From: Salvia splendens
Taxonomy: Eukaryota > Streptophyta > Magnoliopsida > Lamiales > Lamiaceae
DNA length: 64,000 nucleotides
Reading direction: 5' to 3'
NCBI RefSeq assembly: GCF_004379255.2
Contig: NC_056046.1
Span: 682,001 to 746,000, forward strand
In this document: in pieces, positions 1-11,036 of the stretch
How the letters are laid out: each line of letters starts with the position of its first letter
Numbering within the stretch: the stretch's first letter is position 1
Made by a program: the position numbers and the translations under genes
The notes under the pieces: generated by a model
What the model saw: the letters and a program-made list of their open reading frames with translations, nothing else
Databases searched by the model: none
Told to the model about the DNA's origin: nothing

Positions 1-232
1 CTCTTGAGCCGGTGCCGGTGCTCGCCATAGGGGGAGAAGACGATGTCGGAGAGGCTGTAGAGGAGCGTCTCCGGCACCAGGCCGGGGGGCCGGTTCGCGA
101 AGGTGACGTCGTGGGTTTGACCACTTGGGCCGCGGCGTCGACGGAGGAGAAGATGAGGAAGTTGAGCTCGCCGAGCTGGAGGTGCATGAGGGGGTCGTGT
201 TCGGCGGCGAGGTGGCGGAATAGGTGGTGGGG
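1..232 (-). pseudogene. CYP71-type P450 copy A, exon 1 fragment left of the chromovirus
   Basis: Read on the minus strand, this stretch encodes the part of a CYP71-type P450 that follows the proline-rich hinge. HHLFRHLAAEH, LMHLQLGELNFLI and FANRP-like and VFSPYG-like blocks all align with copies B to G. The frame breaks near position 114, after a QVVK-like stretch, where one base appears to be missing before the THD block. The gene runs off the left edge, so the heme-binding half is not visible. At 232/233 the P450 sequence stops and a retrotransposon LTR begins. The N-terminal continuation is at 5811-5917. This copy is more diverged than the others (AEHDPLM in place of AKHGPLM). It is a dead gene fragment. 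Confidence 0.85.
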
Positions 233-868
233 TGATACAATCCCAGCAGAGCCGCAGCCTCGGCATGAGCCGAGCATGGAGCAGGGGACGACTCCGGCGG
301 AACAGCAGAGCGCGGAGCAGGGGACGACCCCGACGGAACTGCAGCCTCAGCAAGAGCCGGTCGTGGAGCGGGGTGTAGCGACAGAGGAAGTATCCATTGC
401 GAAGTCAAGGCCGGCGAGGAACGTGAAGCCCCCGAGCCGATTCGGCAACTTCGTGGCCCGATAGTCTCTGTCCATATTTTCGTTCTTTTATTTTTGGTAA
501 TAGTCGACTTTAGTATTTATTTTTTGGCATATTTTATTATTTATTTTGGCATTGAGTAGAGCGTAATTATAAGCTCCGTCGGGTTTTCTTGTTGGTTCTT
601 TCCCGATGATTAGGATTAGGTCGAACCAAACCTAGGGTCCATAGATTATAAATAGGGCTGTTATGTCACAACACATGAATAACAAGAATATTTTTGCCCT
701 ACTTTCCGTTGCTTAACAATCAAGAAACCCTAGAAACGCGCTGCCCGACGAGAGGACTCGCGCACAGCCGCTTCAGGAAGATTCCGCCGACCCTACGAGA
801 AGGGCGCCGGACGGGAGAGGACGACAATAGGCTTCGTCGTGTGCAGTTAAGGGAAAGGAGCCTTAACA
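233..868 (+). repeat. 5' LTR of the chromovirus
   Basis: The LTR starts TGATACAATCC and ends CCTTAACA, giving the usual TG...CA ends over 636 bp. A TATA box (TATAAATAG at about 648-656) would place the transcript start roughly 25-30 bp downstream. The first 170 bp recur at 5641-5810. Confidence 0.9.
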
Positions 869-891
869 TCTGGTGCTTTCAGTTGAACTCT

Positions 892-3800
892 ATGCGAAGA
901 TACAACAACTACGGTCGACCGGGGTGGGGTTCATCTCGCCGTGGCCAACCGGTGAACCGTCGCGAGGCTGGAGGGTCCCAACAGCCGTTTGACGATTTGG
1001 ACGTCGAGCCGAGACAGGGGGTAGACGTCCAGCATGGGGACCCTGTTAACAATAAATTGGACCGGCTGTTGGATCAGTCGACAAATTGGATGTGTGGAGG
1101 GATGAAACGGATTGGCGATTCGAAAATCTGGAGGCGCCTTCTGCACGCGAGGTAGAACCCCCGTCGCGCCAGGGCGATTGGGAGGAGTACGAGGAGTTTG
1201 ACGTAAGAGGCAAGAGACCATGGGACCGTGGGCTCAGGCCGCGCCGTGCGCCGGGTGGCTGGGAACCAGCGGGGGTTGACTCTGGCCGTTCGCGACATAC
1301 CGGGTTCAATCAAGCGTTTGATCGCCCGCCGTCCTGTTGGGACCCCCCCCAACGGTTCACATCGCGCGAATCACCGTTCGACCGGTCCGAGAGGGTCAAG
1401 ATGGCGGCACCACGATTCGATGGCTCGGACGCTACCAATTGGGTGTCCCGGGTCCAGTTTTATTTTAACCATCTGATGATGCCGGACGCACAACGCTTAC
1501 ACTACGCCGTAATGTTGTTCGACCCACCGGCGTCGGAATGGGTTTTTAACTATTGCGCGAACAATGAATTTGTCACGTGGCAGGAGTTCTTGGATGATGT
1601 GCGCCATCGTTTTGATAGACAAAGCTTTCAAGACTACTTCGGTCTAATTGCGAAGTTGACACAGACCGGAACGGTGCTCGAGTATCATGACACGTTTGAG
1701 AGGTACCTTAACCGGATTCAGGGCGTTCCGGAGAAACAGCTCTTCACGCTGTTCGTGGCCGGTTTAAAGCCGGATATGCAGGAAAGGTTGCGTCTACATC
1801 GCCCGTCGTCCCTAGCCGCAGCGATGGCCTTAACCTTGGAACTGGCGGACTCGCACCCCGATCGACAGCCGCCACAAATGACTGCTCGTCGCCCGTGGCA
1901 ACCTCGGGATGGTCGCAATCCGACGGCCCCGAACCCCGCCCAATCTTCGGCCCAGACCCCCTTAGGTCAGCCTCAACAGGCGGCTCAGGGGCGAGCTCCC
2001 ATCCACGCACGTCCCCCTCAAATCCGGGTGTCCCAGGCTGAAAAAGCAGAACTGGCGAAGCTGGGCCTCTGCTACTTCTGCCCGGATAAGTGGGTCGTGG
2101 GGCACGTTTGCAAGCAGCGACTACTCTGTTATGCCGATGATCCGATCGTTGTGGAGGACGAGGATCTAGAGAACATCCCGACTGAGGACCTTGAGGATAC
2201 AGAGGTAGCGCATGTCCACACGATGAATGGCGGCCGACGGTCGCGCCCCTTGAATGTGATGGGGACCATCCAGGACAGGGAAGTGAGTATTTTGATTGAT
2301 ACGGGGAGTGATCGGGATTTTCTCCACCCACAGATCGCGGAGGGGTTGCACCTACCGATCGCCCCTATTCGGCCGTGTAGGGTGATTGTGGGGAATGGCG
2401 AGGCACTGCTTTGCACGCACGTCTCAAGGCAGACAAAATTGGACATACAAGGAACCACATTCTTAGTGGATCTACACATTTTGCCGGTGCATGGACCGGA
2501 CGTGATATTGGGGATGGACTGGCTCGAGTCCTTGGGACCAATCACTGCAGACTTCGCGGATAAGAAGCTTACTTTCTCTCAGGGGAATCGCCAGGTCGTG
2601 CTGAAGGGTATATTACCCCCTCCCCGCCGCGTTAATCTCCATCTGATGGCTTCGTTAGTGCCGCCGCGTATGGGGCACGACGTCTTCGAACTGTTATTAC
2701 TAGACCCAGAAGCCGTTCAAGGCGGGGCCGCAGCGAGCGAGGATTTTCCGCCGGGCCTACCGTCGGGTATAGTGGAGGTATTGACAAAATTCAGGACGGT
2801 TTTCAGCTTGCCGACGGGGATGCCCCCCAAACGTCATTTCAACCACCGAGTCCATCTGTTGCCGGGTACGCGTCCCATCAACGTACGGCCTTACCGCTAT
2901 CCTTACTTTCAGAAGAATGAGATTGAGCGGCAGGTGAAGGACATGCTGGAGTAGGGCATCATTCAACGAAGCAACAGCCCGTTCTCGTCTCCAGTACTTC
3001 TTATCAGGAAGAAGGATGGGACGTTCCGTTTTTGCATCGATTTCCGTTTTCATTTTCCGATCCCAACGGCAGATGAACTCTTTGACGAGCTGGGCAAGCT
3101 TCGAGTTTTCACTAAACTGGATCTGCGTTCGGGATACCACCAAATCAGAATGCATGACGCGGACATTTTCAAGACGGCTTTCCGCACCCATGATGGCCAC
3201 TTTGAGTTTTTGGTTATGCCGTTCGGCCTCACAAATGCACCATCGACGTTTCAGGCAGCGATGAATGCGATTTTTCAACCAATGCTCCGGAAGTTTGTTA
3301 TCGTCTTCTTCGATGACATTTTAGTCTACAGCCCGTCGGAGGAGGCGCACATGCAGCACTTGGCCGAGGTACTCACCGTGCTTAAGAAGACCGACTTCTT
3401 CGTAAAGCTATCGAAGTGCTCGTTTTGCAGCACCACGGTGGAATATCTAGGGCATCTGATCAGCGAAGGCCTTTTAAAGGCCGATCCGGGCAAGATTATC
3501 GCAATGACGGCGTGGCCTACACCCAAGTCAGTCAAGGAGCTTAGGGGATTTTTGGGGCTGACAGGATACTACCGTCGCTTTATTGCGGGGTATGCGATGA
3601 TTGCGGCTCCGTTGACCGAGCTACTCAAGAAGGATTCCTTCCGATGGTCTCCGGAGGCGGAGGAGAGTTTTAGGGACCTAAAGACGGCGATGACGTCGGC
3701 CCCGGTTCTACGTCTACCCGACTTCGAACGCCAATTTTGTATAGAGACCGTCGCGTCGGATCTAGGCATCGGGGCAGTATTGTTGCAAGATGGCCATCCA

Positions 3801-5786
3801 ATAGCCTACTTTAGCAAGAAATTGGGACCCCGACGACGGGTGGCGTCGACGTACCACAAGGAATTGTATGCCATTGTAGAGGCGGTACAAAAATGGCGAC
3901 AGTATCTCTTGGGCCGGGAATTCGTGATTAGAAGCGATCAAAAGAGCTTGAGAGAATTGTTACAACAAATCGTTCAGACCCCAGATCAACAGCTTTATGT
4001 GAGGAAATTAATGGGGTACAAGTTCACGATCGAATACAAAAAGGGGTCGACCAACCGCGCGGCTGACGCATTGTCACGCCGCGCAGAGACGATCGAGGGT
4101 GAGCCTCCGGTCGATGCAGCGGGGGCGGACTTCGACGGTGAGCAGACGGACGGAGTTCTGCTGGCAGCAGCCGCCTGCCCAGTTTCTCATCTGATCGACC
4201 TATTGCGGCGCGAGACGGCCTCGTCTCCAGAAATGCAGGAATTGACCAAGGACATTAAGGAGGGCCATGCCCAGCCTCATCTATCGTACGTAGACGGGTT
4301 AGTCTATTACAAGAGGCGCATATTTATGGGGTCCCGATCATCCGCTCGCACACCGATACTGACTGAATATCACTGTTCTCAGTCGGCGGGACATCCGGGC
4401 TTTGAACGAACGCTGCGGAGAGTGACAGCCGAGTTCTACTGGCCAAATATGAAGAAAGAGATTCGCCGTTTCGTCGAAGCATGTGTGGTATGCCAGACCA
4501 CAAAATATTCTACTCAAAAACCGGCGGGTTTGCTACAACCTCTACCAATTCCTTCTCAGGTTTGGGAGGATGTATCGATGGATTTCATTACGGGCCTTCC
4601 ACCATCGCGGGGATACACGGCCATCATGGTCGTCGTGGATCGTCTGTCCAAGTACGCCCACTTTGCAGCCTTACCGACGCGGTTCGATGCTCTCCGGGTT
4701 GCACATTTGTTTGTGAATACGGTGGTCCGACACCATGGTTTTCCCAAGACATTGGTTTCAGATCGCGATTCGGTATTCTTAAATAAGATTTGGGAGGAAA
4801 TTATGCGTCTAAGTGGGACTAAGTTAAACTTTTCAACGGCATACCATCCTCAATCGGATGGCCAGACGGAGGTGAGGAATAGGGGGCTCGAGCAATATTT
4901 GTGCGCCTTCGCGGGTGACCGACCGTCGAAGTGGACGAACTTCTTGCCGTGGGCAGAGCTGGCCCTTAATTGCTTCTATCATGCGGGTCTAGGCATGTCG
5001 CCTTTTAAGGCGCTATATGGGAGGGACCCGCCAAGCTTGGTGTTTGCGCCTCCATCGGCCGCGACGCCACCGGCAGTAGCAGATTTGATACGCCAGCGGA
5101 GTCAGTTGTTGGTGCAGCTTCGTGCGAACTTGGCCCGCGCACAGCAGCGAATGCGTGACTCGGCGAACAGGCATCAGCGCAACCTGGAGTTTGCGGTAGG
5201 GGATAAGGTGTTGCTCAAACTTCAGCCTTATCGACAGCATTCCGTCGCACGCCCGTTGTCGGCGAAATTGGCGAGGCGGTATTATGGTCCGTTTAAGGTG
5301 ATTGGGCGAATAGGGCAGGTCGCCTACCGACTACAGCTTCCGGAGGGCAGCAGGATCCATAATGTCTTCCACGTTAGCCTCCTACGGCCTTTTGTGGAGA
5401 GCGACTCGGCGAGTAGTGTGGGGGATTTGCCGACGGAGTTCTTCGGTGAGCGACCAGTGGTGTACCCTGTGCGGATCTTGGAGAGGAGGATGCTGTGGAC
5501 CGCGGGTCAGCCAAGGGAACATGCGTTAGTTCGGTGGTCGGATGGGACAGAATCGCCGACGTGGGAGCCTTTGGATACGATCCGACAGATGTTTCCGAAT
5601 ATCCTCCTTGAGGACAAGGACGTGGCTATGGAGGGGGGGTTGATACAATCCCAGCAGAGCCGCAGCCTCGGCATGAGCCGAGCATGGAGCAGGGGACGAC
5701 TCCGGCGGAACAGCAGAGCGCGGAGCAGGGGACGACCCCGACGGAACTGCAGCCTCAGCAAGAGCCGGTCGTGGAGCGGGGTGTAG
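892..5786 (+). pseudogene. Chromovirus gag-pol polyprotein (interrupted)
   Basis: The likely start is the ATG at 892. A shift between two frames lies near 1065-1086, after which one frame carries nearly everything. In order there is a gag capsid domain, a zinc knuckle of the CxxC...GHxC type (about 2067-2113), an aspartic protease with DTGSD (about 2297), reverse transcriptase with FFDDILVYS (about 3306), RNase H, integrase with an HHCC region and a DDE core (DFITGLP near 4578), and a chromodomain-like tail (about 5470-5605). Two defects stand out in pol. An in-frame TAG lies at 2952-2954, and a short in-frame gap follows CIDFR (about 3050), where related RTs have roughly nine more residues. 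The frame runs on into the 3' LTR to 5786. The copy is probably unable to make active RT. Confidence 0.85.
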
Positions 5787-5810
5787 CGACAGAGGAAGTA
5801 TCCATTGCGA
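5641..5810 (+). repeat. Truncated 3' LTR of the chromovirus
   Basis: It begins TGATACAATCC directly after the polypurine tract and matches 233-402 base for base as far as I can read. It stops at CCATTGCGA, where P450 sequence resumes. About 466 bp of the LTR are missing. Confidence 0.9.
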
Positions 5811-5917
5811 TGAGGGGGAGGGGCTTGGGGCCGGGGAGGTGGGAGTAGAGGGAGGAAGTGGGTGTGGATTCTTAGGTGAGTAGGCATTTGAGAAAGGTGA
5901 AGAGTGTTGAACTCCAT
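5811..5917 (-). pseudogene. CYP71-type P450 copy A, N-terminal fragment right of the chromovirus
   Basis: On the minus strand the start codon at 5917 opens MEFN, the same start as the intact copies. The membrane anchor is almost entirely gone, and a shifted frame then gives the hinge YSHLPGPKPLPLI. The next ~14 codons expected before the HHLFRH block at 232 are absent. They were lost with the end of the 3' LTR. Together with 1-232 this is P450 copy A, a pseudogene. Confidence 0.85.
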
Positions 5918-7578
5918 GATTTAGTGGACGAATTTTTTCTCGTGTTGAATTACTATAGATTGACATATTAGCCGAGCAAAAGAACGTGATAGATTATTCC
6001 TGTGTTCCAATCTAAGCGAATCATATTCCTTTTTGGATGTTCTTACTAAGTGATACATTTCATTTTTTTAGCAACAATTAACTCACTTCTCTATTCTATT
6101 TTGTCACTCTTATCACTCATTTGATTTATTATCTCTTCAAAATTTAAAGCACTAAACACTACTACCTAAATTTGTGTAACAATAAAAACTTCTCACTTAT
6201 ACGGGACTAGAAGAGTATTCTTCTCACTTATACTGGGGACTAGAAGAGTATTTATTTTAAATATATAATAATTTATTCCCTCCACTTAATTTAATAAATA
6301 TAATTTTTTTAAATACCAAGGCCATAAGAAATTCTTTACATCTAGTGGGACGAAGGAAGTATAACTTATCAAATGATGAGTTAATTCTTTAAGTTAAAAC
6401 ATAGATTTTATATATGGTTTTCTTCAGCAATAAAAATAGGACAGACCATTTACTAAAATGAACATGCAATTAAGACAATATAAATGCTCTTAGCTTACTA
6501 TATAAACTTTACGATTTTGCAAATTGAATACTTTTGCACTTTGTTATTCATATAGCAAGAATTTTGTTCTTTCACGTGGGCCATCAGGACTCCCAAACAT
6601 TTTTGTATGTCACGATCATGTTTTTGTTCTTTCATGTCACCACTATGAGTTGCCGAATATTTTTATATAAGTAATATTAGAGATTAAATAAAATTTCATT
6701 AACATACCAAAAGAGAGACTTCATTATATCTCAAATTTATAATCGTATTAAGTCTACATAAGACAAGTTTCCTTATAATGAATTCATAACAATAAACCAA
6801 AAATTTATAGGGTTTTTCGTTAGTTTCATACATATATCTATAAAATTTAAACTATATCATTGTGATACAAGCCCAATTTATGCCATGAGCCCACTTGGAG
6901 ACGGGCTTATTTAGTAGCAGCAGAAATAAAATATTGATAGGACTCAATTGTTTTATTATAATTTCTCTAAATATTAATTTGACACTATTAATATTAATTT
7001 TTTGATGACTCAAAAATATTTTAAAATAGGAGAAAAAATAATTAGCATAGAATTTCCTCCATTTCTCTTTGTCAAATGTCGATATAAGCTAAATAATTTG
7101 TGTTCGTACATAAAAATTCAAGGCTTTATTAAATTAAAAAGACTTCCAGCGTCGATAATTACTGCACAATTTATTTATTTTTCCCGACGTTTTCAATATT
7201 ATTTTTGGATCTAAGTTTTCTCTATTAGTTTGACTTTCATGAGAGGATTGATACAGCTGTCAACATCTATTTTATTATATTATTATATGTGACGTAATAG
7301 AGATTCAGAATCAGTAGCGACGACCTGCATTAGATCGCTTGAAAGACCTAATAACTTAGAATAAATAATCCCCATATTCATTAGTCAATTAATTAGTCAA
7401 GCCGCCGAATGCAAAGGATTAACTAGAAGCATGCACAAAATGGAGCATTTATTTCAAACAATAAATTATGCTTGCGTTACAAATTCTTGGAAAATAAGAC
7501 GCACTATCGCAAAAAAATATTTTCCAGCTTATTTTTATTTTTTGATACTATCACTCAAAGTGAAGATTCCTGAATCAG
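5918..7578. other. Intergenic, between P450 copies A and B
   Basis: AT-rich DNA with no credible gene. The stretch from about 7050 to 7470 recurs downstream of copies C (about 14325-14500) and D (about 19000-19100 and 20155-20220), including an AAGCCGCCGAA motif followed by an AACTAGAAGCATG motif. It is therefore part of the tandemly duplicated unit and probably holds 3' UTR and terminator sequence of copy B. Nothing else was recognised. Confidence 0.6.
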
Positions 7579-8738
7579 TTAAGCACGTGCACGTAAAGGC
7601 CGCTTAGCAATGGGAATCAAACGCAAAGGTTGTTTCCTATTAAGAACAAAGCCGAGGTCTTCTGTCATATCCAATTCTTCAGCTTTCATCCCATTTGGAA
7701 TTTCCCAATCAAAATGATAGAGAAGCATAGCAAGAGGAAGTTCCATATTTGTCTCCCCCAACAACATGCCGGGACACATTCTCCGTCCCGCACCAAAGGG
7801 TATGTATTCGAGATTGCTCCCCTTGAAATCAACGGAGATTTCTTCAAATCTCTCGGGTATAAACTTCTCTGGATCGTTCCAATACTCGGGGTCTCTTGCC
7901 AGTGCCCATGCATTCACTATCACTCTCGTCTTTGCTGGGATTTCGTACCCATTAATTTCACATCTTTGGGAGTTCACTCTAGGGAATAAAAATGGGGTCG
8001 GTGGATGCAACCTCAAAGTCTCTTTGATAATTAATTTGAGGTATTTCAGCTCATCCAACTTGTCTTCGTCTACACATGATCCCTCTTTGTCAAAAACCTT
8101 TCTCACTTCTAGTTGGGCTTTGTTAAGTTTGCTAGGGTTTCTTATCAGCTCTGCTATTGCCCATTCTAGGAAATAATATCGTACGACGACATGTAGAGCC
8201 TCTCCGTCAGATTAACCGTCGAGCCTTGGCGCGAAGCGATCCATTTGCACATGATCGTGACTTCCTCCACCCTTATGCTGCGGAAGGATCGCACGCGCCG
8301 AGCGCTGAGGACCTCGACGGTGCAGATCTTCCGCAGGTGGCGCCAGTAGTCGCCGTAGGGGGAGAAGACGACGCCGGTGGCGTCGTAGGTCAGCTCCTTC
8401 GGAGCCAGCATCACGGGGCGGTTCGCGAAGACGGTGTCGTGAGTTTTCATCACCTGCTTCGCGAATTCGGTGGACGAGACGATGAGGAGGTGGATCTCGC
8501 CGAGCTGGAGGTGCGTCAGGGTGCCGTGTTTGGCGGCGAGGGAACGGAAGAGGCGGTGGGGGGCGGAGGAGGCGCGGAGCATGAGGTGGAGGTTGCCGAT
8601 GAGAGGGAGGGGTGTGGGGCCGGGGATGTGTGAGTAACTCTTTGCTGATTTTGAGATTGTGAGAGATTTGATAAACATGTAGAGGAAGAGGAGAAAGGGA
8701 ATTAGAGGTATGAGTGTTGAAGGGATGTCAAACTCCAT
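7579..8738 (-). pseudogene. CYP71D-like P450 copy B, internally deleted
   Basis: The start at 8738 opens MEFDIPSTLIPLIPF, followed by the membrane anchor, the hinge SHIPGPTPLPLIGN, the C-helix WRHLRKIC and text up to LYMSSYDII (about 8179). A ~10-bp filler follows, and then sequence from inside exon 2 (WAIAELIRNPSKL) at about 8168. The second half of exon 1, the intron and the I-helix oxygen-binding motif (expected G-G-T-D-T-S) are therefore missing. Exon 2 continues with KETLR (ExxR), PERF and the heme loop FGAGRRMCPG and ends at 7579 with RPLRARA. A stop lies right at the junction, so only a ~190-aa N-terminal stub could be made. A non-functional relic, nearest to C and D in its 3' half. 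Confidence 0.9.
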
Positions 8739-10145
8739 AGTTTCTTGTTTTTGCTATGTGAAGTTGTTGTTTCATGTTGTTATGAATCTCCTTATATAAA
8801 CTTTCAGTTGTCAACTTAGTAATAGATAAATGAAGGGATAATAGTCATTTAAAATCATAAAAGTTGGTCAATTTCTGATCAATTTTATAATCTTTGAAAT
8901 TGAGGAGTTTCAATTTTTTTTTATTTATCTCATTCGTATATAAAGCAATGTTTTTTGGTGATGTTATAAAATGATGTTGTTTTGATAGAATAGAAAAGTA
9001 AGAATATAAAAGAAAATAAAAAGAAAAAATATTTATTTTAGTAAAACAACGTAGAACATAATAAAAAAGATAACAATTTATGTTTAATGAAAATTGAAAT
9101 TCATGATTATTATTTACATAAATTGTTTCAAATTTTCAATATTATAATATATGTGATAGTGTGACGTGTCCCGTCACGTTAGTTGTTTTTCCTTTATTTT
9201 GTTGACTTTGTCACTTTTTTATATATCAACTTAAGTATCACATGGTTTGAACAATAGCAATAATTCAACGCAATTATTTGAGTTTCGTCTATATCATAGT
9301 AATATAATTAGACACGCAATATATCACGGCAAGAAAACACTATATAATGATGCAGCGGATACGACCACACTTGCTATTTTATTAGTTGTGGAAATTTGTT
9401 AATAGGTAAATTGATGAAAAATCTATACTATGTGGTTAAATTATGATTAATCCTATAAATTATTAATATTATGATTTTGACATTTTTTGCAATTATCCCA
9501 TGAATTCAGATTTAGAAAATATCATATCTGATTTGGCAACCGAAAAATATTATGTAATGTACAACACTTAGAAAATAATGTAAAGAACAAATAATTTTAA
9601 AGTTATATATAAATTAATCACACTTTCTTCAACGTCTCTAGAGCTACGCATCATCATTCAAAGTGTTTATGTAGTCAGAGATGGAAATTAATATTGATCA
9701 TTATAATTATTTTAAATTTGATCATTATAATTTCAATATTTTCAAATAAATATTACGTGAGATGTATATAACTTTTTTTAAAAATAAATATTAGTGACAT
9801 AAAGGAGTGATCAAATGCGAAGGGAAAGAATGGTCAGAAGTCAAGGTGCTCGATATAATAACCGATCCAATTGTGAATGTTGAGGTTGGACCGAAGATGT
9901 TCGATAAAATGTCTTAAAACCTGTCTCTTGAAATATAGGAAAAACTTGGGCTTCAAAAATATAAGCCCACTCCTAATTCCAAAAGCCCAATGGGAGAATC
10001 ACATAATATATAAAAACCTACTATAATTTATTTCATAATTTGGCCCAAAACAAACTTAACTTTTTTTTTTCAAATTCAATGGTCTTCTTTCATATAAAAT
10101 TTCAAATATACTGCTAGCCAACTCAAAATTCAGTCACTACTTTAT
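8739..10145. other. Upstream region of copy B, shared with copies C, D and F
   Basis: No gene seen. A TATA-like element (minus strand TTTATATAAGGAG, near 8790) lies about 50 bp before the old start codon. Blocks at about 8820-9100, 9236-9400 and 9880-10062 recur upstream of copies C (about 17935-18400), D (about 22370-22530 and 22680-22860) and F (about 36380-36470), showing that the duplicated unit carried at least 1.3 kb of upstream DNA. Confidence 0.6.
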
Positions 10146-10147
10146 TA

Positions 10148-10402
10148 TTCCCTCCGGCCACGAAAAATAGAGCACATTTGTCATTTTTGGTTATCCACAA
10201 AAAATAGAGCACATTTAAAAAAGGAAAATTTTCAACAACTTATCTCTTACTTTTTTTTCCTTCTCTCTTACTAATAATATAGACCACACATTCCACTAGC
10301 ACTACTTCTCTTTTACTTTTTTCCCTTCTCTCTTACTTTACCAATTCTACATTAAAACATGTGTCATTCACAAAGTATCTTATTTTTCATGGACGGAGGG
10401 AG
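10148..10402. mobile_element. Stowaway-like MITE
   Basis: About 255 bp with terminal inverted repeats (left TTCCCTCCGGCC, right GGACGGAGGGAG) flanked by TA on both sides (10146-10147 and 10403-10404). It contains the typical TCTCTTACT-rich interior and no ORF. Confidence 0.85.
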
Positions 10403-10662
10403 TATCATTTTTTCATATATGGGCAGAAAAACAGTCAATTCCTATATCTGACACTAACATTGTTGAAGTCAGACTGTAATTTTTATTTATTTTATCCTAT
10501 AATATTTAAATCTGAACAGAGAGTGGTAATATTTTATAAACCTTATGTTAGACTGCATGCTTATTGTTTATGATTTTTAAGAGCATACACAATGGTGAGT
10601 AGGACTGCGTCCGTCCGTCCGTTTTAGCGGCATGGAGACGCTGTCCGCCGCTCCGCTCGCGC

Positions 10663-10708
10663 CGCTGGCACGGCGCTGCTCGATGCATCGAGCAGCGCCG
10701 TGCCAGCG
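10663..10708. repeat. Perfect 46-bp palindrome
   Basis: Two 23-bp arms with no spacer, centred on GATGCATC, each arm the exact reverse complement of the other (CGCTGGCACGGCG...). It lies about 80 bp inside the left end of the Harbinger-type element. Confidence 0.95.
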
Positions 10709-11036
10709 AGCAGGTGACGTGGCAGACGCTGATTGGGCAACGACATAGCCGTTGCATTTGAATATTTTTTAAAAAAATCAATTTTTAATTAAAAATGATT
10801 AAAAAATATATTTTTTCCCACTTCCCAAAAAAATTATATCCGTTTTCTGCCCACTTTCAATTTTTTTTTTCATTTTTCCCCCAAAAATACACATTTTCAT
10901 CTATAAATACCCCCACTTTCACACCAAAAAATTCACACTACACTACACAATTCTCATCTACATTCTTTCATTTCCATTCTCATCTACATTCTCTCATCTC
11001 CATTCTCAATCTTTCTTCCACTCATACAACATAACA

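Larger units (their letters stand above)
233..5810 (+). mobile_element. Ty3/gypsy chromovirus inserted in P450 copy A
   Basis: This is an LTR retrotransposon on the plus strand with a complete 5' LTR (233-868), a probable primer-binding site just after it (TGGTGCTTTCAG at 871-882), one long gag-pol region, a G-rich polypurine tract (about 5629-5640) and a truncated 3' LTR (5641-5810). The integrase is followed by a chromodomain-like tail, which marks the chromovirus branch; a Reina or Tekay relative is likely but not resolved. The 170 bp of 3' LTR that remain look identical to the matching part of the 5' LTR, so the insertion is young. No target duplication can be seen because the right end was deleted together with part of the host P450. 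Confidence 0.9.

Noticed and set aside
12..464. Open frame across the P450 A fragment and the chromovirus LTR
   Set aside because: It is antisense to the P450 and runs on into LTR sequence; an accidental fusion frame.
2952..2954. TAG in the chromovirus pol as a programmed readthrough site
   Set aside because: The following bases, GGCATC, do not fit CAR-YYA, the stop lies within the RT region rather than at a domain border, and the copy has other lesions.
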